Source: Nitrospirota bacterium (GTDB taxonomy: Bacteria; Nitrospirota; Thermodesulfovibrionia; Thermodesulfovibrionales; JdFR-86). Taken from it: a stretch of DNA of 58,048 bases. This document shows positions 1 through 7,722 of this stretch, piece by piece. The stretch spans positions 1 to 58,048 of the forward strand of contig JACQZC010000053.1 of the NCBI GenBank assembly GCA_016207905.1, read 5' to 3'. Position 1 is the first letter of the stretch, and the number at the start of each line of letters is the position of its first letter. The translations under genes and the position numbers were made by a program. The notes under the pieces are model-generated. The model was not told the DNA's origin. It saw only the letters and a list, made by a program, of their open reading frames with translations, and made no database searches.

Positions 1-13
1 ACAAGCTCAGGGC

Positions 14-172
14 GACAGGCTCAGGGCGACGAAAGAGGAGACAGAGGGTGGAGAAGTGCAAATAAAATGCATAAAAGTGAACCAAAACGGAACTAAACGG
101 AACTAAAATGGAAGCAGGAATCATTAAAAATCAATGGGTTAGGGGACACCCCCCCCTACCCTATAAATCAAG
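14..172 (+). repeat. Dispersed leader repeat, copy 1
   Basis: About 155 bases here are nearly identical to 9086-9246, and the last third also matches 16575-16650. The segment holds a tandem pair of the 10-mer CGGAACTAAA (about 89-108), then a TTAGGG arm, a C-run and a CCCTATAA arm that can close a hairpin with a C-rich loop. It lies directly upstream of the NtrC-like gene. The first 40 bases also carry GCTCAGGGCGAC twice, a common interspersed repeat motif. Any promoter would lie outside the window. Confidence 0.8.
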
Positions 173-269
173 TAAGGATGGAGGCATGAAGGCAGTCTTG
201 CTTATAAAGATTATACCTGAAACACCTGCTTGTGTTATAATCTTTACCTTCCCCAGACTATGGAAGATT

Positions 270-1544
270 ATGGATAAAGAAATTCTCATAATTGGCAATG
301 ACGAGAGCACTGTCCAAAGACTCAAAGAGTGTGTCAAAGGCTTTAAGATTATCTCGAGGTCAAGGCTTTCTCCTTCGGGCTTGAATGCGATTAAGCCTGA
401 AGGCCAGATTGTGCTTCTTGACTTGCCAGAGGGAGCGTTTATAGCCGGGGTAAAGGAAATCAGGACATATTATCCTCAGGCACTCATAATAGCGATACAG
501 GTTGAAAGTAAAAAACAATCCTCTATAACTGCAATGAAGGAAGGTGCATACGCCTGCATCGAGAAGCCTATGGATGAGGAAATACTCAGGCTAACCCTTA
601 AGTCTGCCGAGATGCATCTTGCACTCATGGAGGAGATTCAGAGACTAAAGGCATTGGGTCTCGTCTCTTATACAATTGTGGGCAAAAGCCCTGAGATGCT
701 CAGTGTCATTCGTAAGATTCAAAAGGTTTCCGAGAAAAATGCACCTGTTATCGTATCAGGAGAGGACGGAACCGGAAGGCAATTGGTTGCGAGGGCGATA
801 CATAACCAGAGCCTCCGTAGAGGAGGACCGTTTATAACCTTAAGCGTCTCCGAAGAGGACAGGCTCGAGGAAAAGGTTAAATCAGCCGAAGGAGGCACAC
901 TCTTTATTAATGGCGTCGAGGGGTTTGACAAAGACCTTCTAAGAAAACTCTTTATGCTTGTAGATAAGGGTCGGTTTCCTACCTCAGAGGAAACACCGAA
1001 AGCCAATGTGATGGTAATAGCCTCGTCAAAAGGAAAAGACCTTGACTGGACAGAGATTAAGGTGCCTGCCCTTAGAAACAGGAGGCAGGACATTCTGCCG
1101 CTTGCAAAACACTTCCTTAAAGAGGCAGAGGCAATGTTTGAGACAGGCAAAAAGAGATTTTCTAAAGAGCTTGAGGATTTTCTTCTCAGTTATGACTGGC
1201 CAGGAAATGTCAAAGAGCTTAAGACTGCCATCAGAAAGGCATGCATTATCTCAAAAGAAGAAGTAATTGGAAAACACGACCTTCTGGGGGAGGGCATAGG
1301 CACGATAAAGGAGTTCCTCGAGGCAAAGCTTAATAGATACATCAATGAAGTAGGAGGAGTGAATAAGTCCAATCTTTATGATACAGTCGTGTCAGAGGTT
1401 CAGAAATCTCTAATAGAAATAGCACTAAAAAAGACAAATGGCAATAAATTGCAAGCCGCAAAACTTCTGGATATAAGTAGAAACACCCTCGGCTCAAAGA
1501 CCAAGGTGTCACGGAGAGCAGTGCGTCTTCGTCGTGATTCGTAA
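270..1544 (+). CDS. Degenerate NtrC-family regulator (pseudo-receiver, AAA+ without GAFTGA, Fis-type HTH)
   Basis: A 424-residue protein with the NtrC layout: receiver-like domain (about 1-115), AAA+ region (about 135-345) and C-terminal Fis-type helix-turn-helix. The receiver keeps an Asp (D51 in LLDL) and a Lys (K99 in EKP), but the acidic pair is replaced by G9-N10. The AAA+ part has a Walker A-like GEDGTGRQ (164-171) and a good WPGNVKEL sensor II motif. The GAFTGA loop is absent: the segment between the PFITL strand and GGTLF is about 20 residues too short. Walker B reads GGTLFING instead of GGTLFLDE. By family knowledge it should not couple ATP hydrolysis to sigma-54 remodelling, so it may act as a DNA-binding or partner subunit. 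The frame is open from 108, but 108-269 is repeat sequence, so ATG 270 is preferred. The C-terminus after RNTLGSK is an atypical Arg-rich tail. Confidence 0.75.
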   Translation: MDKEILIIGNDESTVQRLKECVKGFKIISRSRLSPSGLNAIKPEGQIVLLDLPEGAFIAGVKEIRTYYPQALIIAIQVESKKQSSITAMKEGAYACIEKPMDEEILRLTLKSAEMHLALMEEIQRLKALGLVSYTIVGKSPEMLSVIRKIQKVSEKNAPVIVSGEDGTGRQLVARAIHNQSLRRGGPFITLSVSEEDRLEEKVKSAEGGTLFINGVEGFDKDLLRKLFMLVDKGRFPTSEETPKANVMVIASSKGKDLDWTEIKVPALRNRRQDILPLAKHFLKEAEAMFETGKKRFSKELEDFLLSYDWPGNVKELKTAIRKACIISKEEVIGKHDLLGEGIGTIKEFLEAKLNRYINEVGGVNKSNLYDTVVSEVQKSLIEIALKKTNGNKLQAAKLLDISRNTLGSKTKVSRRAVRLRRDS

Positions 1545-1547
1545 TCC

Positions 1548-2336
1548 CTAAACCCGTGCATCTTTAAGGGCATCTTTGCATGAACATCCGCGCCCTTTTG
1601 GTATTAAGTGGAATGTCTCGGAAAGAAGGGCATTTATTTTTTCGTTTGACTCCTTCATCTTCTCTATGACATCAACTGCAGTGAGCTTTTTCCGAGAAAT
1701 CCCAGCCGCATAGTTAGTGATAACCGTGATTGAACTAAGGCATAGCTCAAGCTCTCTTGCAAGGCAAGCCTCTGGCATGCCTGTCATTCCAACGACATCG
1801 GCACCTATGCTCGAGAAGAACCTTATCTCTCCTGCTGTTTCAAGCCTTGGGCCATTTACACAGATGTATGTGCCTTTCTCGATAAGAGGGATGCCTGCCT
1901 TTTTGCCTGCCTCAAGGACAGATGTCCTGAGCTCTAAGCAGTATGGCTCTGTGAAATCCACATGCACGACCTCCTCTTCGTCATAGAATGTGGACTGTCT
2001 TGTCCCTTGTGTCATATCGATGACTTGACTGAGCAAGACTATGTCTCCGGGTCTGAGGGAGGGATTTATTCCACCTCCTGCACTGACTGATATGAGCCTT
2101 TGGACTCCAAGGCTTTTGAAGCCCCAAAGATTCGCCCTATAGTTAATCTTATGAGGAGGGATTCTGTGTGGAATGCCATGTCTTGCGAGGAATGCAAGCT
2201 GGATGCCTGAGACCTCGCATATCTTATAATGTCCCGAAGGCTCGCCATAAGGGGTCTTAATAGGCTTTTCCTCTAAGAGCCTTAAAGACTGTAGCCTCTC
2301 GATTCCGCTTCCAGCTATAACACCGATTTTTGGCAT
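1548..2336 (-). CDS. MTAP/PNP-family phosphorylase, probably 6-oxopurine or methylthioinosine type
   Basis: A 262-residue member of the trimeric purine nucleoside/methylthioadenosine phosphorylase family. It would cleave a purine nucleoside with phosphate to free base and ribose-1-phosphate (or 5-methylthioribose-1-phosphate) in the cytoplasm. Visible family motifs are GVIAGSG at the N-terminus, RHGIPHRIPPHKINYRAN (52-69), the GMTGMPEA substrate loop (183-190) and ITNYAAG (206-212). MTA-specific enzymes normally carry VTDYD at the last site. N208 instead resembles the Asn of 6-oxopurine-specific PNPs and of methylthioinosine phosphorylases, so inosine, guanosine or MTI is more likely than MTA. 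It converges on the upstream regulator with only 3 bases between them. No strong ribosome site precedes ATG 2336. Confidence 0.85.
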   Translation of the reverse strand: MPKIGVIAGSGIERLQSLRLLEEKPIKTPYGEPSGHYKICEVSGIQLAFLARHGIPHRIPPHKINYRANLWGFKSLGVQRLISVSAGGGINPSLRPGDIVLLSQVIDMTQGTRQSTFYDEEEVVHVDFTEPYCLELRTSVLEAGKKAGIPLIEKGTYICVNGPRLETAGEIRFFSSIGADVVGMTGMPEACLARELELCLSSITVITNYAAGISRKKLTAVDVIEKMKESNEKINALLSETFHLIPKGRGCSCKDALKDARV

Positions 2337-2400
2337 AAGTATTCTGGTATAATTACTATAGCATAGAGAGCCAATTCCGTGAATTTAGAAAGGAAGTTTT

Positions 2401-3807
2401 ATGCTTGACAGGGAACTCTTATCAAAGATAATAAAGAAGACACTCTCAAAAGGTGGTGATTATGCTGATGTGTTTGTTGAATGGAGACAGCCAACATATA
2501 TCCAGCTTGAGGACAAAAAAATAGAAAAGGTTGTCTCAGGCACAGAGTTTGGAGTCGGTATAAGGCTTCTCTGGAGCGGAAAAACTGCTTATGCCTACTG
2601 TAACGATGTAAGCAGAAAGACCCTTCTTGAGACCGCAGGTATATTAGGGAAGGCAATTAAAAGCACACCCTCGGAACACAGGGTTATCGACCTTGACTTG
2701 AGAATAAAAACTCCATCCTTAAACTTCCAGATAAAACTGCCGCCTGAAGGCATAGCGATGGAGAGAAAGATTAATCTTGTTCGCTCTGCTAATGACACTG
2801 CATGGGCAGTAGACAAAAGGATAAAACAGGTGAGCGTTATATACAGGGACTCTGTCCAAAAGGTTCAGGTCGCAACATCAGAGGCAGAAATCGCAGAGGA
2901 CGAGAGAATCCATACGGTTTTTATTATAAATGTCGTGGCAGAAGAGGATGGCATTATACAGACAGGATACGAAACAGCAGGGGGTCTTATTGGGTTTGAG
3001 CTTTTCGATGAGACACCTGTTGAGGGGCTTTCCATTAAGGCAGGTGGCAGGGCAATCATGATGCTTAAGGCAAGAAGAGCACCTGCAGGCAGAATGCCTG
3101 CTATCGTATCCTCAGAGGCAGGCGGAACAATGATACATGAAGCCATTGGACATGGCATTGAGGCAGACCTTGCAGAGCAGGGTCTTTCTTCGTTTTCAGG
3201 AAAAATAGGCACACAGGTTGCATCTTCGCTCATAACAGTCATAGACGACTCCACCCTACCTAATAAAAGAGGCTCTTTCAGATTCGATGACGAAGGCACT
3301 CCTTCACAGAGAACTGTTCTCGTTAAAGATGGCGTGCTTATAAGCTATATGCATGACAAGCTGACTGCCATGAAAGCAGGGGTTTCCCCTACTGGAAACG
3401 GAAGAAGGCAGTCCTATGAGTTCAGGCCTATTCCGAGAATGACAAATACCTTCATAGCATCAGGAATCTCCAGTTCAAAGGATGTGCTCAAGGCAACCAA
3501 AAATGGTCTTTTTGTCAAAAAAATGGGTGGAGGTCAGGTAAATACCATTACAGGAGATTTCGTTTTTGATGTCCTCGAAGGCTATCTTATCGAGGAAGGC
3601 TCTATAGGAGAGCCTGTAAGAGGCGCTACACTTACAGGCAACGGCCCTGAGGTGCTTATGTCCATCGATATGGTATCGTCTGATTTGGGCTTTTCCATTG
3701 GAACATGCGGAAAAGACTCACAGGGTGTGCCTGTCTCGGATGCAATGCCAACTGTGAGAATCCCTGAGATAGTCGTTGGCGGGGAGGCACTGCCTTCAGC
3801 AGAATAG
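2401..3807 (+). CDS. tldD: TldD metalloprotease
   Basis: A 468-residue TldD/PmbA family protein. TldD-type subunits carry the zinc motif HExxxH, seen here as HEAIGHG with H246, E247 and H251, followed by a conserved E/D-rich stretch. TldD normally works with TldE (PmbA) to degrade unfolded or modified peptides, and no TldE gene is in the window. Other family signatures are GGGQVNTITGDF, GEPVRGATL and the C-terminal IGTCGKDSQGVPVSD. Start ATG 2401 is preceded by AGAAAGGAAG at a suitable distance. It is transcribed divergently from the phosphorylase gene (63-base gap). Confidence 0.93.
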   Translation: MLDRELLSKIIKKTLSKGGDYADVFVEWRQPTYIQLEDKKIEKVVSGTEFGVGIRLLWSGKTAYAYCNDVSRKTLLETAGILGKAIKSTPSEHRVIDLDLRIKTPSLNFQIKLPPEGIAMERKINLVRSANDTAWAVDKRIKQVSVIYRDSVQKVQVATSEAEIAEDERIHTVFIINVVAEEDGIIQTGYETAGGLIGFELFDETPVEGLSIKAGGRAIMMLKARRAPAGRMPAIVSSEAGGTMIHEAIGHGIEADLAEQGLSSFSGKIGTQVASSLITVIDDSTLPNKRGSFRFDDEGTPSQRTVLVKDGVLISYMHDKLTAMKAGVSPTGNGRRQSYEFRPIPRMTNTFIASGISSSKDVLKATKNGLFVKKMGGGQVNTITGDFVFDVLEGYLIEEGSIGEPVRGATLTGNGPEVLMSIDMVSSDLGFSIGTCGKDSQGVPVSDAMPTVRIPEIVVGGEALPSAE

Positions 3808-3920
3808 CACTGTCTCAGAATTGCAACAAGTCTTTGAACAAATGATACACCTATAGAAAGAAAAACCATTGATTTTAAAAGGTTTTATTATGGCATCTTA
3901 TTTGCATATAAAATCTCTTT

Positions 3921-4796
3921 ATGAGGCTACAGAGGACTTTAAAAAAAGAAGTAAGCATAGCAGGTATCGGGCTTCACACCGGGCAGAGCACATCTGTTAA
4001 GCTCATGCCTGCCCCAAGGGACAATGGCATTGTCTTTTACAGAAGGGACAGGGATGTATTCATTAAGGCTGACCTTAATTCAGTAAGCGATACTGCCTTT
4101 GCAACGACATTGGGCTCAAATGGCACAAAGGTAAAGACAGTTGAGCATATCCTTGCCGCACTTTCAGGTCTGGGCATAGATAATCTTCTCATCGAGGTCT
4201 CAGGCCCAGAGATTCCAATATTAGATGGAAGCTCATCAGGGTTTGTGGAGCTAATCCTTTCTGCCGGAGTTGCAAAGCAGGCAGAAAAAATGCCTCATTT
4301 AAGAATACTAAAGCCAGTATTCTTTAAAGAGGCTAATACTGAAATCTGTGTTTTACCATATGATGGCACACTTATCACATATCAGGCATCTTTTGACCAT
4401 AACCTCATTGGGAGGCAGAAAATGAGCATAAGGCTCAACGAGGAGACCTTTGTGAAAGAGCTTGCACCTGCAAGGACATTTGGGTTTCTAAAGGATATTG
4501 CCAATATGAGGGCAAATGGTCTTGCAAAAGGAGGCTCGCTCGAAAATGCAATAATCTTAAGTGACATCGGGGTCGTTAACAAGACAGGGCTCAGGTTTCA
4601 GGATGAGTTCATAAGGCATAAGGTGCTTGATTTCATCGGAGACATTTCCTTGATAGGGCTTCCTGTTTACGGTCATATTCACGCCATAAAAACAGGGCAT
4701 ACAACAAACATCAAGTTTGCAAAAAAACTCCTCTCCTCAGAAGACTGCTGGGAAATAGTATCGGAGCATAGCCTCTCTCAAGTCGCATATAACTAA
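3921..4796 (+). CDS. lpxC: UDP-3-O-acyl-N-acetylglucosamine deacetylase
   Basis: A 291-residue LpxC, the zinc deacetylase that catalyses the committed step of lipid A synthesis in the cytoplasm. The metal ligands are visible: H76 in VEHILAAL, H233 and D237 in HKVLDFIGD, plus H260 in the GHIHAIKTGH loop. The N-terminal GIGLHTG motif and PILDGSSSGF are also diagnostic. Length is slightly short of the usual 300-305 residues but the domain is complete. The gene lies 113 bases after tldD with no obvious terminator between. Its presence indicates an LPS-bearing outer membrane. Confidence 0.97.
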   Translation: MRLQRTLKKEVSIAGIGLHTGQSTSVKLMPAPRDNGIVFYRRDRDVFIKADLNSVSDTAFATTLGSNGTKVKTVEHILAALSGLGIDNLLIEVSGPEIPILDGSSSGFVELILSAGVAKQAEKMPHLRILKPVFFKEANTEICVLPYDGTLITYQASFDHNLIGRQKMSIRLNEETFVKELAPARTFGFLKDIANMRANGLAKGGSLENAIILSDIGVVNKTGLRFQDEFIRHKVLDFIGDISLIGLPVYGHIHAIKTGHTTNIKFAKKLLSSEDCWEIVSEHSLSQVAYN

Positions 4797-4822
4797 CGCC
4801 TGATTTAAAAATCTCTTTCTAC

Positions 4823-4847
4823 ATAGGACATTTCTAAATTGGCTTGA
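4823..4847 (+). repeat. 25-bp direct repeat, copy A
   Basis: A 25-base sequence starting ATAGGACATTTC and ending TTGGCTTGA is repeated exactly at 5662-5686. Each copy sits 17-19 bases upstream of a TTGACA-N17-TATTGT promoter-like pair. It could be a duplicated operator or the terminus of a lost mobile element. Confidence 0.85.
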
Positions 4848-4864
4848 CATTGGAATTTTTTAAT

Positions 4865-4893
4865 TTGACAAACGCAATACTTTTGTTTATTGT
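4865..4893 (+). promoter_or_regulatory. Predicted promoter for the BrnT/BrnA-type pair
   Basis: TTGACA at 4865-4870 and TATTGT at 4888-4893 are separated by 17 bases, about 24 bases before the likely toxin start. A second TTGACA lies at 4845-4850, partly inside the 25-bp repeat. Confidence 0.6.
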
Positions 4894-4916
4894 TAATTAA
4901 GCGGCAGGAACATTAT

Positions 4917-5201
4917 ATGATGAGAGCTATAAGCTCTATTAAATGGACAGGCGAAGGCATAAAGCACATAGCAAGACATGCAGTCAACCCAGCAGAGGTT
5001 GAAGAGGCATGTTTCAACGAGTATGATACTCCATTTATCAGAGCAGGCAGGGAAAACCTACACTATGTTTTTGGTAAAACTTACTCAGGAAGATTCCTCT
5101 TTATTGTAGTCAGATTTGTAAGACTGGGAGAGGCAAGAGTTATCACTGCAAGAGACATGAATACATGGGAAAGAAACTATTTTAAAAGGCAAGGTAAATA
5201 A
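4917..5201 (+). CDS. BrnT-like toxin
   Basis: A small basic protein (94 residues from ATG 4917; an upstream TTG at 4890 is possible but lacks support). It has the BrnT/RelE-like outline: an IKWTGEGIKHIARHAVNPAEVEEA helix region near the N-terminus and a C-terminal strand with EARVITARDMNTWERNYF, where BrnT proteins carry an R-rich ISAR.. segment. BrnT is an mRNA-cleaving toxin neutralised by BrnA. The next gene, one base away, encodes a BrnA/CopG-like antitoxin, which supports the assignment. Toxin-first order is as in brnTA. Confidence 0.7.
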   Translation: MMRAISSIKWTGEGIKHIARHAVNPAEVEEACFNEYDTPFIRAGRENLHYVFGKTYSGRFLFIVVRFVRLGEARVITARDMNTWERNYFKRQGK

Positions 5202-5202
5202 T

Positions 5203-5469
5203 ATGAGAAAAATACCGAAATTTAAGACCGATGAAGAATCTGCAAGATTCTGGGAGACCCATAGCTTTGAAGATTATTACAGAGATACTAAAGAAGCTGA
5301 GATACGATTTGTTAAAAAACCAAAAAAGACAGTTGCAATAAGGCTTGACCCAACCGATATTAAATCGGTGGAAGCAATTGCCGAGCAGAAGGGCTTAAGC
5401 TATACATCGCTTCTAAGGATGTGGATAAAAGAACATCTTACTAAGGAAGCAAAACATAAGGTCGCTTAG
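5203..5469 (+). CDS. BrnA/CopG-type antitoxin
   Basis: An 88-residue protein whose first half is acidic and mixed (FKTDEESARFWETHSFEDYY) and whose second half is a ribbon-helix-helix: KKTVAIRLDPTDIKSVEAIA followed by GLSYTSLLRMWIKEHL. This layout is typical of CopG-type antitoxins, where the N-terminal part wraps the toxin and the RHH binds the operator. It follows the BrnT-like gene by one base, so the two are co-transcribed and probably autoregulated at the upstream promoter. Confidence 0.8.
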   Translation: MRKIPKFKTDEESARFWETHSFEDYYRDTKEAEIRFVKKPKKTVAIRLDPTDIKSVEAIAEQKGLSYTSLLRMWIKEHLTKEAKHKVA

Positions 5470-5475
5470 TATTAT

Positions 5476-5595
5476 TTAGAAGCGTAAAGGGGCGACTTTT
5501 CCTGCCCTAACAATCTCAAGTCTTACTGTGGGATTTACAGCCTCATCAAGCACACCTAATGCCTGAAGAGTGGTAACTCTGACAATAAGCCACAT
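5476..5595 (-). pseudogene. Possible gene remnant (C-terminal 39 codons)
   Basis: On the minus strand 5595-5476 reads as an open frame ending ..RLEIVRAGKVAPLRF-stop, with a plausible coding look (ALGVLDEAVNPTVRLE) but closed by a TAG a few codons upstream of its ATG. I do not recognise the family. It may be the 3' remnant of a gene displaced when the toxin-antitoxin pair and the 25-bp repeats arrived, or chance. Confidence 0.25.
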
Positions 5596-5661
5596 AGAAG
5601 TGTTTTTATAGTTGAGCTACCGCTTGCACAGTCTTAAGATGGGCATATGCTTATTAACTAA

Positions 5662-5686
5662 ATAGGACATTTCTAAATTGGCTTGA
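5662..5686 (+). repeat. 25-bp direct repeat, copy B
   Basis: Exact second copy of 4823-4847. The pair brackets the BrnT/BrnA-type module (839 bases apart). Downstream promoter architecture is conserved with copy A (TTGACA, 17 bases, TATTGT). Confidence 0.85.
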
Positions 5687-5705
5687 TACCATAACATTAT
5701 TTATC

Positions 5706-5734
5706 TTGACATATATACTCGAAAATGATATTGT
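5706..5734 (+). promoter_or_regulatory. Predicted promoter of the 5762-6847 transcript
   Basis: TTGACA at 5706-5711 and TATTGT at 5729-5734 with a 17-base spacer, the same hexamers and spacing as 4865-4893. A strong purine-rich ribosome site (GAGGGGG, about 5747-5753) follows just before ATG 5762. Confidence 0.6.
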
Positions 5735-5761
5735 CAATATAACCTGAGGGGGATTACGTAT

Positions 5762-5953
5762 ATGAGAGAAATAGAAAATTCCGACCATAAGGCACCGCGC
5801 ATGATATTTGCACTCACTCACTCACTCTTAAGTTTTTTTAAGGGTTTAACCGCTATTCAAACGCGTCCCGAATTCCCGGGACGCGTTTTTTGTTTCAATG
5901 GTCGGTTCGCATTAACCATGAAATTCATATCAAAAACAGATATAGGGAGGTGA
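5762..5953 (+). CDS. Possible leader peptide ahead of a hairpin
   Basis: A 63-codon frame with a good ribosome site (GAGGGGG 8 bases before ATG 5762). Its last 25 codons run through the strong hairpin at 5859-5892. The peptide resembles nothing I know and contains FALTHSLLSFFKGL. Two readings are possible. It may be a short leader ORF whose translation affects the hairpin and so controls the membrane-protein gene at 5960, or the frame may be fortuitous within a 5' untranslated leader. Confidence 0.3.
   Translation: MREIENSDHKAPRMIFALTHSLLSFFKGLTAIQTRPEFPGRVFCFNGRFALTMKFISKTDIGR
5859..5892 (+). terminator. Strong rho-independent hairpin inside the leader of the 5960 gene
   Basis: AAACGCGTCCCG (5859-5870) pairs perfectly with CGGGACGCGTTT (5877-5888) around a 6-base loop, followed by a T-run to 5891. 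It lies between a promoter (5706-5734) and the gene at 5960, as expected for an attenuator. A weaker CTTAA/TTAAG hairpin lies just upstream (about 5827-5843). Confidence 0.75.
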
Positions 5954-5959
5954 AACATC

Positions 5960-6847
5960 ATGTCTGAAGCACCGAGAGGCACTACCCAAGGCGATATTTT
6001 AAGCAGGGCAAAAGATCACTTGTGGGACATTAATGCCGCTTATATGCTGGACTGCGAGAATATCACAAGGTGGCTGGAGGATGAGGCCAAGACAAAGTTC
6101 CTACCCCAGATTATCGCAGCGCAAACAATCGAAGAAAAGCGTGAGTCAATGGCATTGGCAATACAACATTATAAAGATAACTGCGACACGCACTTGGAGA
6201 AATTATGTAATTTGGAGGAAAAACCGGTTGACCCTCAGCACCTTCAGGATGCCAAAGACGGCATACTGCAACGTAAAGCTGCCACTTTCATGGCAATTGT
6301 GCTTTGGTTTATTTTATTACTGATGGCTGCGGGCGCGGAGGTTTCATTTTTCGGATTTCTTGTTTTTTTCAGAGACGCAGGTTTTGGCGTAATGGCAGTA
6401 GCCATAACATTGCTTCTTGGAGGCCTATTTACCGGTTATGGAGTTTCGCATTTGATTGAGCGCAGCAAGGAAGCGGCTGAGGAAAAAAAGGAACACATAT
6501 ACAAACACGAGAGAAAATACATCTATTGGGCAGTTGGGGGAATAATGTTAATTGCGGGCTCCGTTGGCCTCAGGTGGGTATATGGCGGCCCTCTCGCTGG
6601 GATAGTGGCCCTCTTTTTTGGATTTGCCCTGATTATGACGGAAATAATATGGTCTTATAACCGCTGGACGAAAAAGTACTATATGAAGAGGATGTTTCAG
6701 GCCCAACATTACTTCGCTGCGTTACAACTCAGGAAAGATTTAGGCGACAAGAACAAGCCCTATGATGGCACATGGATTAAAATGTTTAAAAGTTATATTG
6801 AGACAAGTGCAAAAACAGTTCTTGATATAGGTATACCTTCTCAATAA
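5960..6847 (+). CDS. Four-pass membrane protein of unknown function
   Basis: A 295-residue protein with no family I recognise. The N-terminal ~115 residues are soluble, helical and charged. Then come four hydrophobic segments at roughly 118-145, 150-175, 198-217 and 222-243. A K/E-rich loop (RSKEAAEEKKEHIYKHERK) separates the second and third. The C-terminal ~50 residues are soluble. ATG 5960 follows a good GGGAGG ribosome site. The next gene is a lipoprotein pseudogene 30 bases downstream, so the two may have formed an envelope operon. Codon use is more mixed (CGC, GCC, CGT) than in the core genes, consistent with acquisition. Confidence 0.7.
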   Translation: MSEAPRGTTQGDILSRAKDHLWDINAAYMLDCENITRWLEDEAKTKFLPQIIAAQTIEEKRESMALAIQHYKDNCDTHLEKLCNLEEKPVDPQHLQDAKDGILQRKAATFMAIVLWFILLLMAAGAEVSFFGFLVFFRDAGFGVMAVAITLLLGGLFTGYGVSHLIERSKEAAEEKKEHIYKHERKYIYWAVGGIMLIAGSVGLRWVYGGPLAGIVALFFGFALIMTEIIWSYNRWTKKYYMKRMFQAQHYFAALQLRKDLGDKNKPYDGTWIKMFKSYIETSAKTVLDIGIPSQ

Positions 6848-6877
6848 CATTCACAATAAAATGTAGAGGAATCTGAA

Positions 6878-7722
6878 ATGACAAATGATAAGCGCATCAA
6901 TATCGCTATAGCATTTATGGTCATCTTTTGTATAGCAATAGTTTTTTACGGCTGCGCATCAACTGAAAATGCATCAATCGTAGATGAGCCGTTGGATTTG
7001 CAGGGCCAACCCGATGTCGTAATTAAAACTGATGAGCAGCCCGAAGTTGTAATTCAAACTTCTCCTGATGCCGTAATAAAAACTCCTCAGCTTTTAACGC
7101 AGCCGATAATAACTTCAATAAAGCCGTCGAAGATATCGGGAAGCAAGTTCAATATAACCATAAAGGGAACGGATTTACTGAAGGAATGGATGTAGTTTTT
7201 ATTGATGCATCGGGCAAGATTGTCGGTACGGGTAAGCCTAAGAACAGAACCGACAATCAAGTAGTGGTCAGTGTAAAGAACATAAAACCCGGCAGATATA
7301 CAGTGAAGGTGAAGGGTTCAGACGGATTGTATTCAAATGCCGCGATCTTGACAATCCAGCAAAAGTCTAAGCCAGTGCAAAATGTTAAACACCAATGCTC
7401 CGGCAATTATTCCAATAATCCGAAAGTTGTTTATTTGGGCGGTGGCGATGCCGTGCAGTTATTCGAGGGTTTTCTCAACCACAACGGAGGAATAAAACTG
7501 AGTTACAACCTAAGGGTTAAGTATCATGAGAAGAATAACGAAACAAACAGTTTGGAGGTTAAGACCGCGAACTTAGGCGATATTGAACAAATGTTCGTTG
7601 AGTCGCAAGCGGATTTTGTAAATAGAATAAGAAAGATGTTGAAAGGGAAAACAGCAGAACTGCCGGACACATTTACTGCCGATGCGTTAGGTGAAAGTGC
7701 CGATTATTATATGTGCCCATGA
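6878..7722 (+). pseudogene. Lipoprotein with an IPT/TIG domain, broken by one frameshift
   Basis: Frame 1 (6878-7195) starts with a lipoprotein signal peptide (cysteine in YGCAST), then a Pro/Thr-rich linker and the start of an Ig-like IPT/TIG domain (PIITSIKPSKISGSKFNITI). At about 7171 the coding sense moves by one base: frame 2 (7186-7722) continues the same domain with DVVFIDASGKIVGTG, VVVSVKNIKPGRYTVKV and SNAAILTI. Adding one T after GGATTT gives KGTDFTEGMDVVF, the usual TIG core. The remaining ~110 residues are unrecognised. No slippery heptamer is visible, so a deletion or sequencing error is likelier than programmed frameshifting. If repaired the product would be about 280 residues, anchored in a membrane. 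Confidence 0.75.

Noticed and set aside
14-172. c-di-GMP (GEMM) riboswitch in the leader repeats
   Set aside because: The position before a PilZ gene made this tempting, but the conserved GEMM core and tetraloop-receptor sequences are not visible.
108-269. N-terminal extension of the NtrC-like protein
   Set aside because: The 54 codons come from the dispersed leader repeat, which also occurs before unrelated genes.
719-1150. Open frame antisense to the NtrC-like gene
   Set aside because: It is a shadow of the real coding frame, with no family motif or ribosome site.
7150-7200. Programmed -1 frameshift in the lipoprotein gene
   Set aside because: No slippery heptamer of the X XXY YYZ type and no obvious downstream stem. 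A one-base loss explains the data better.
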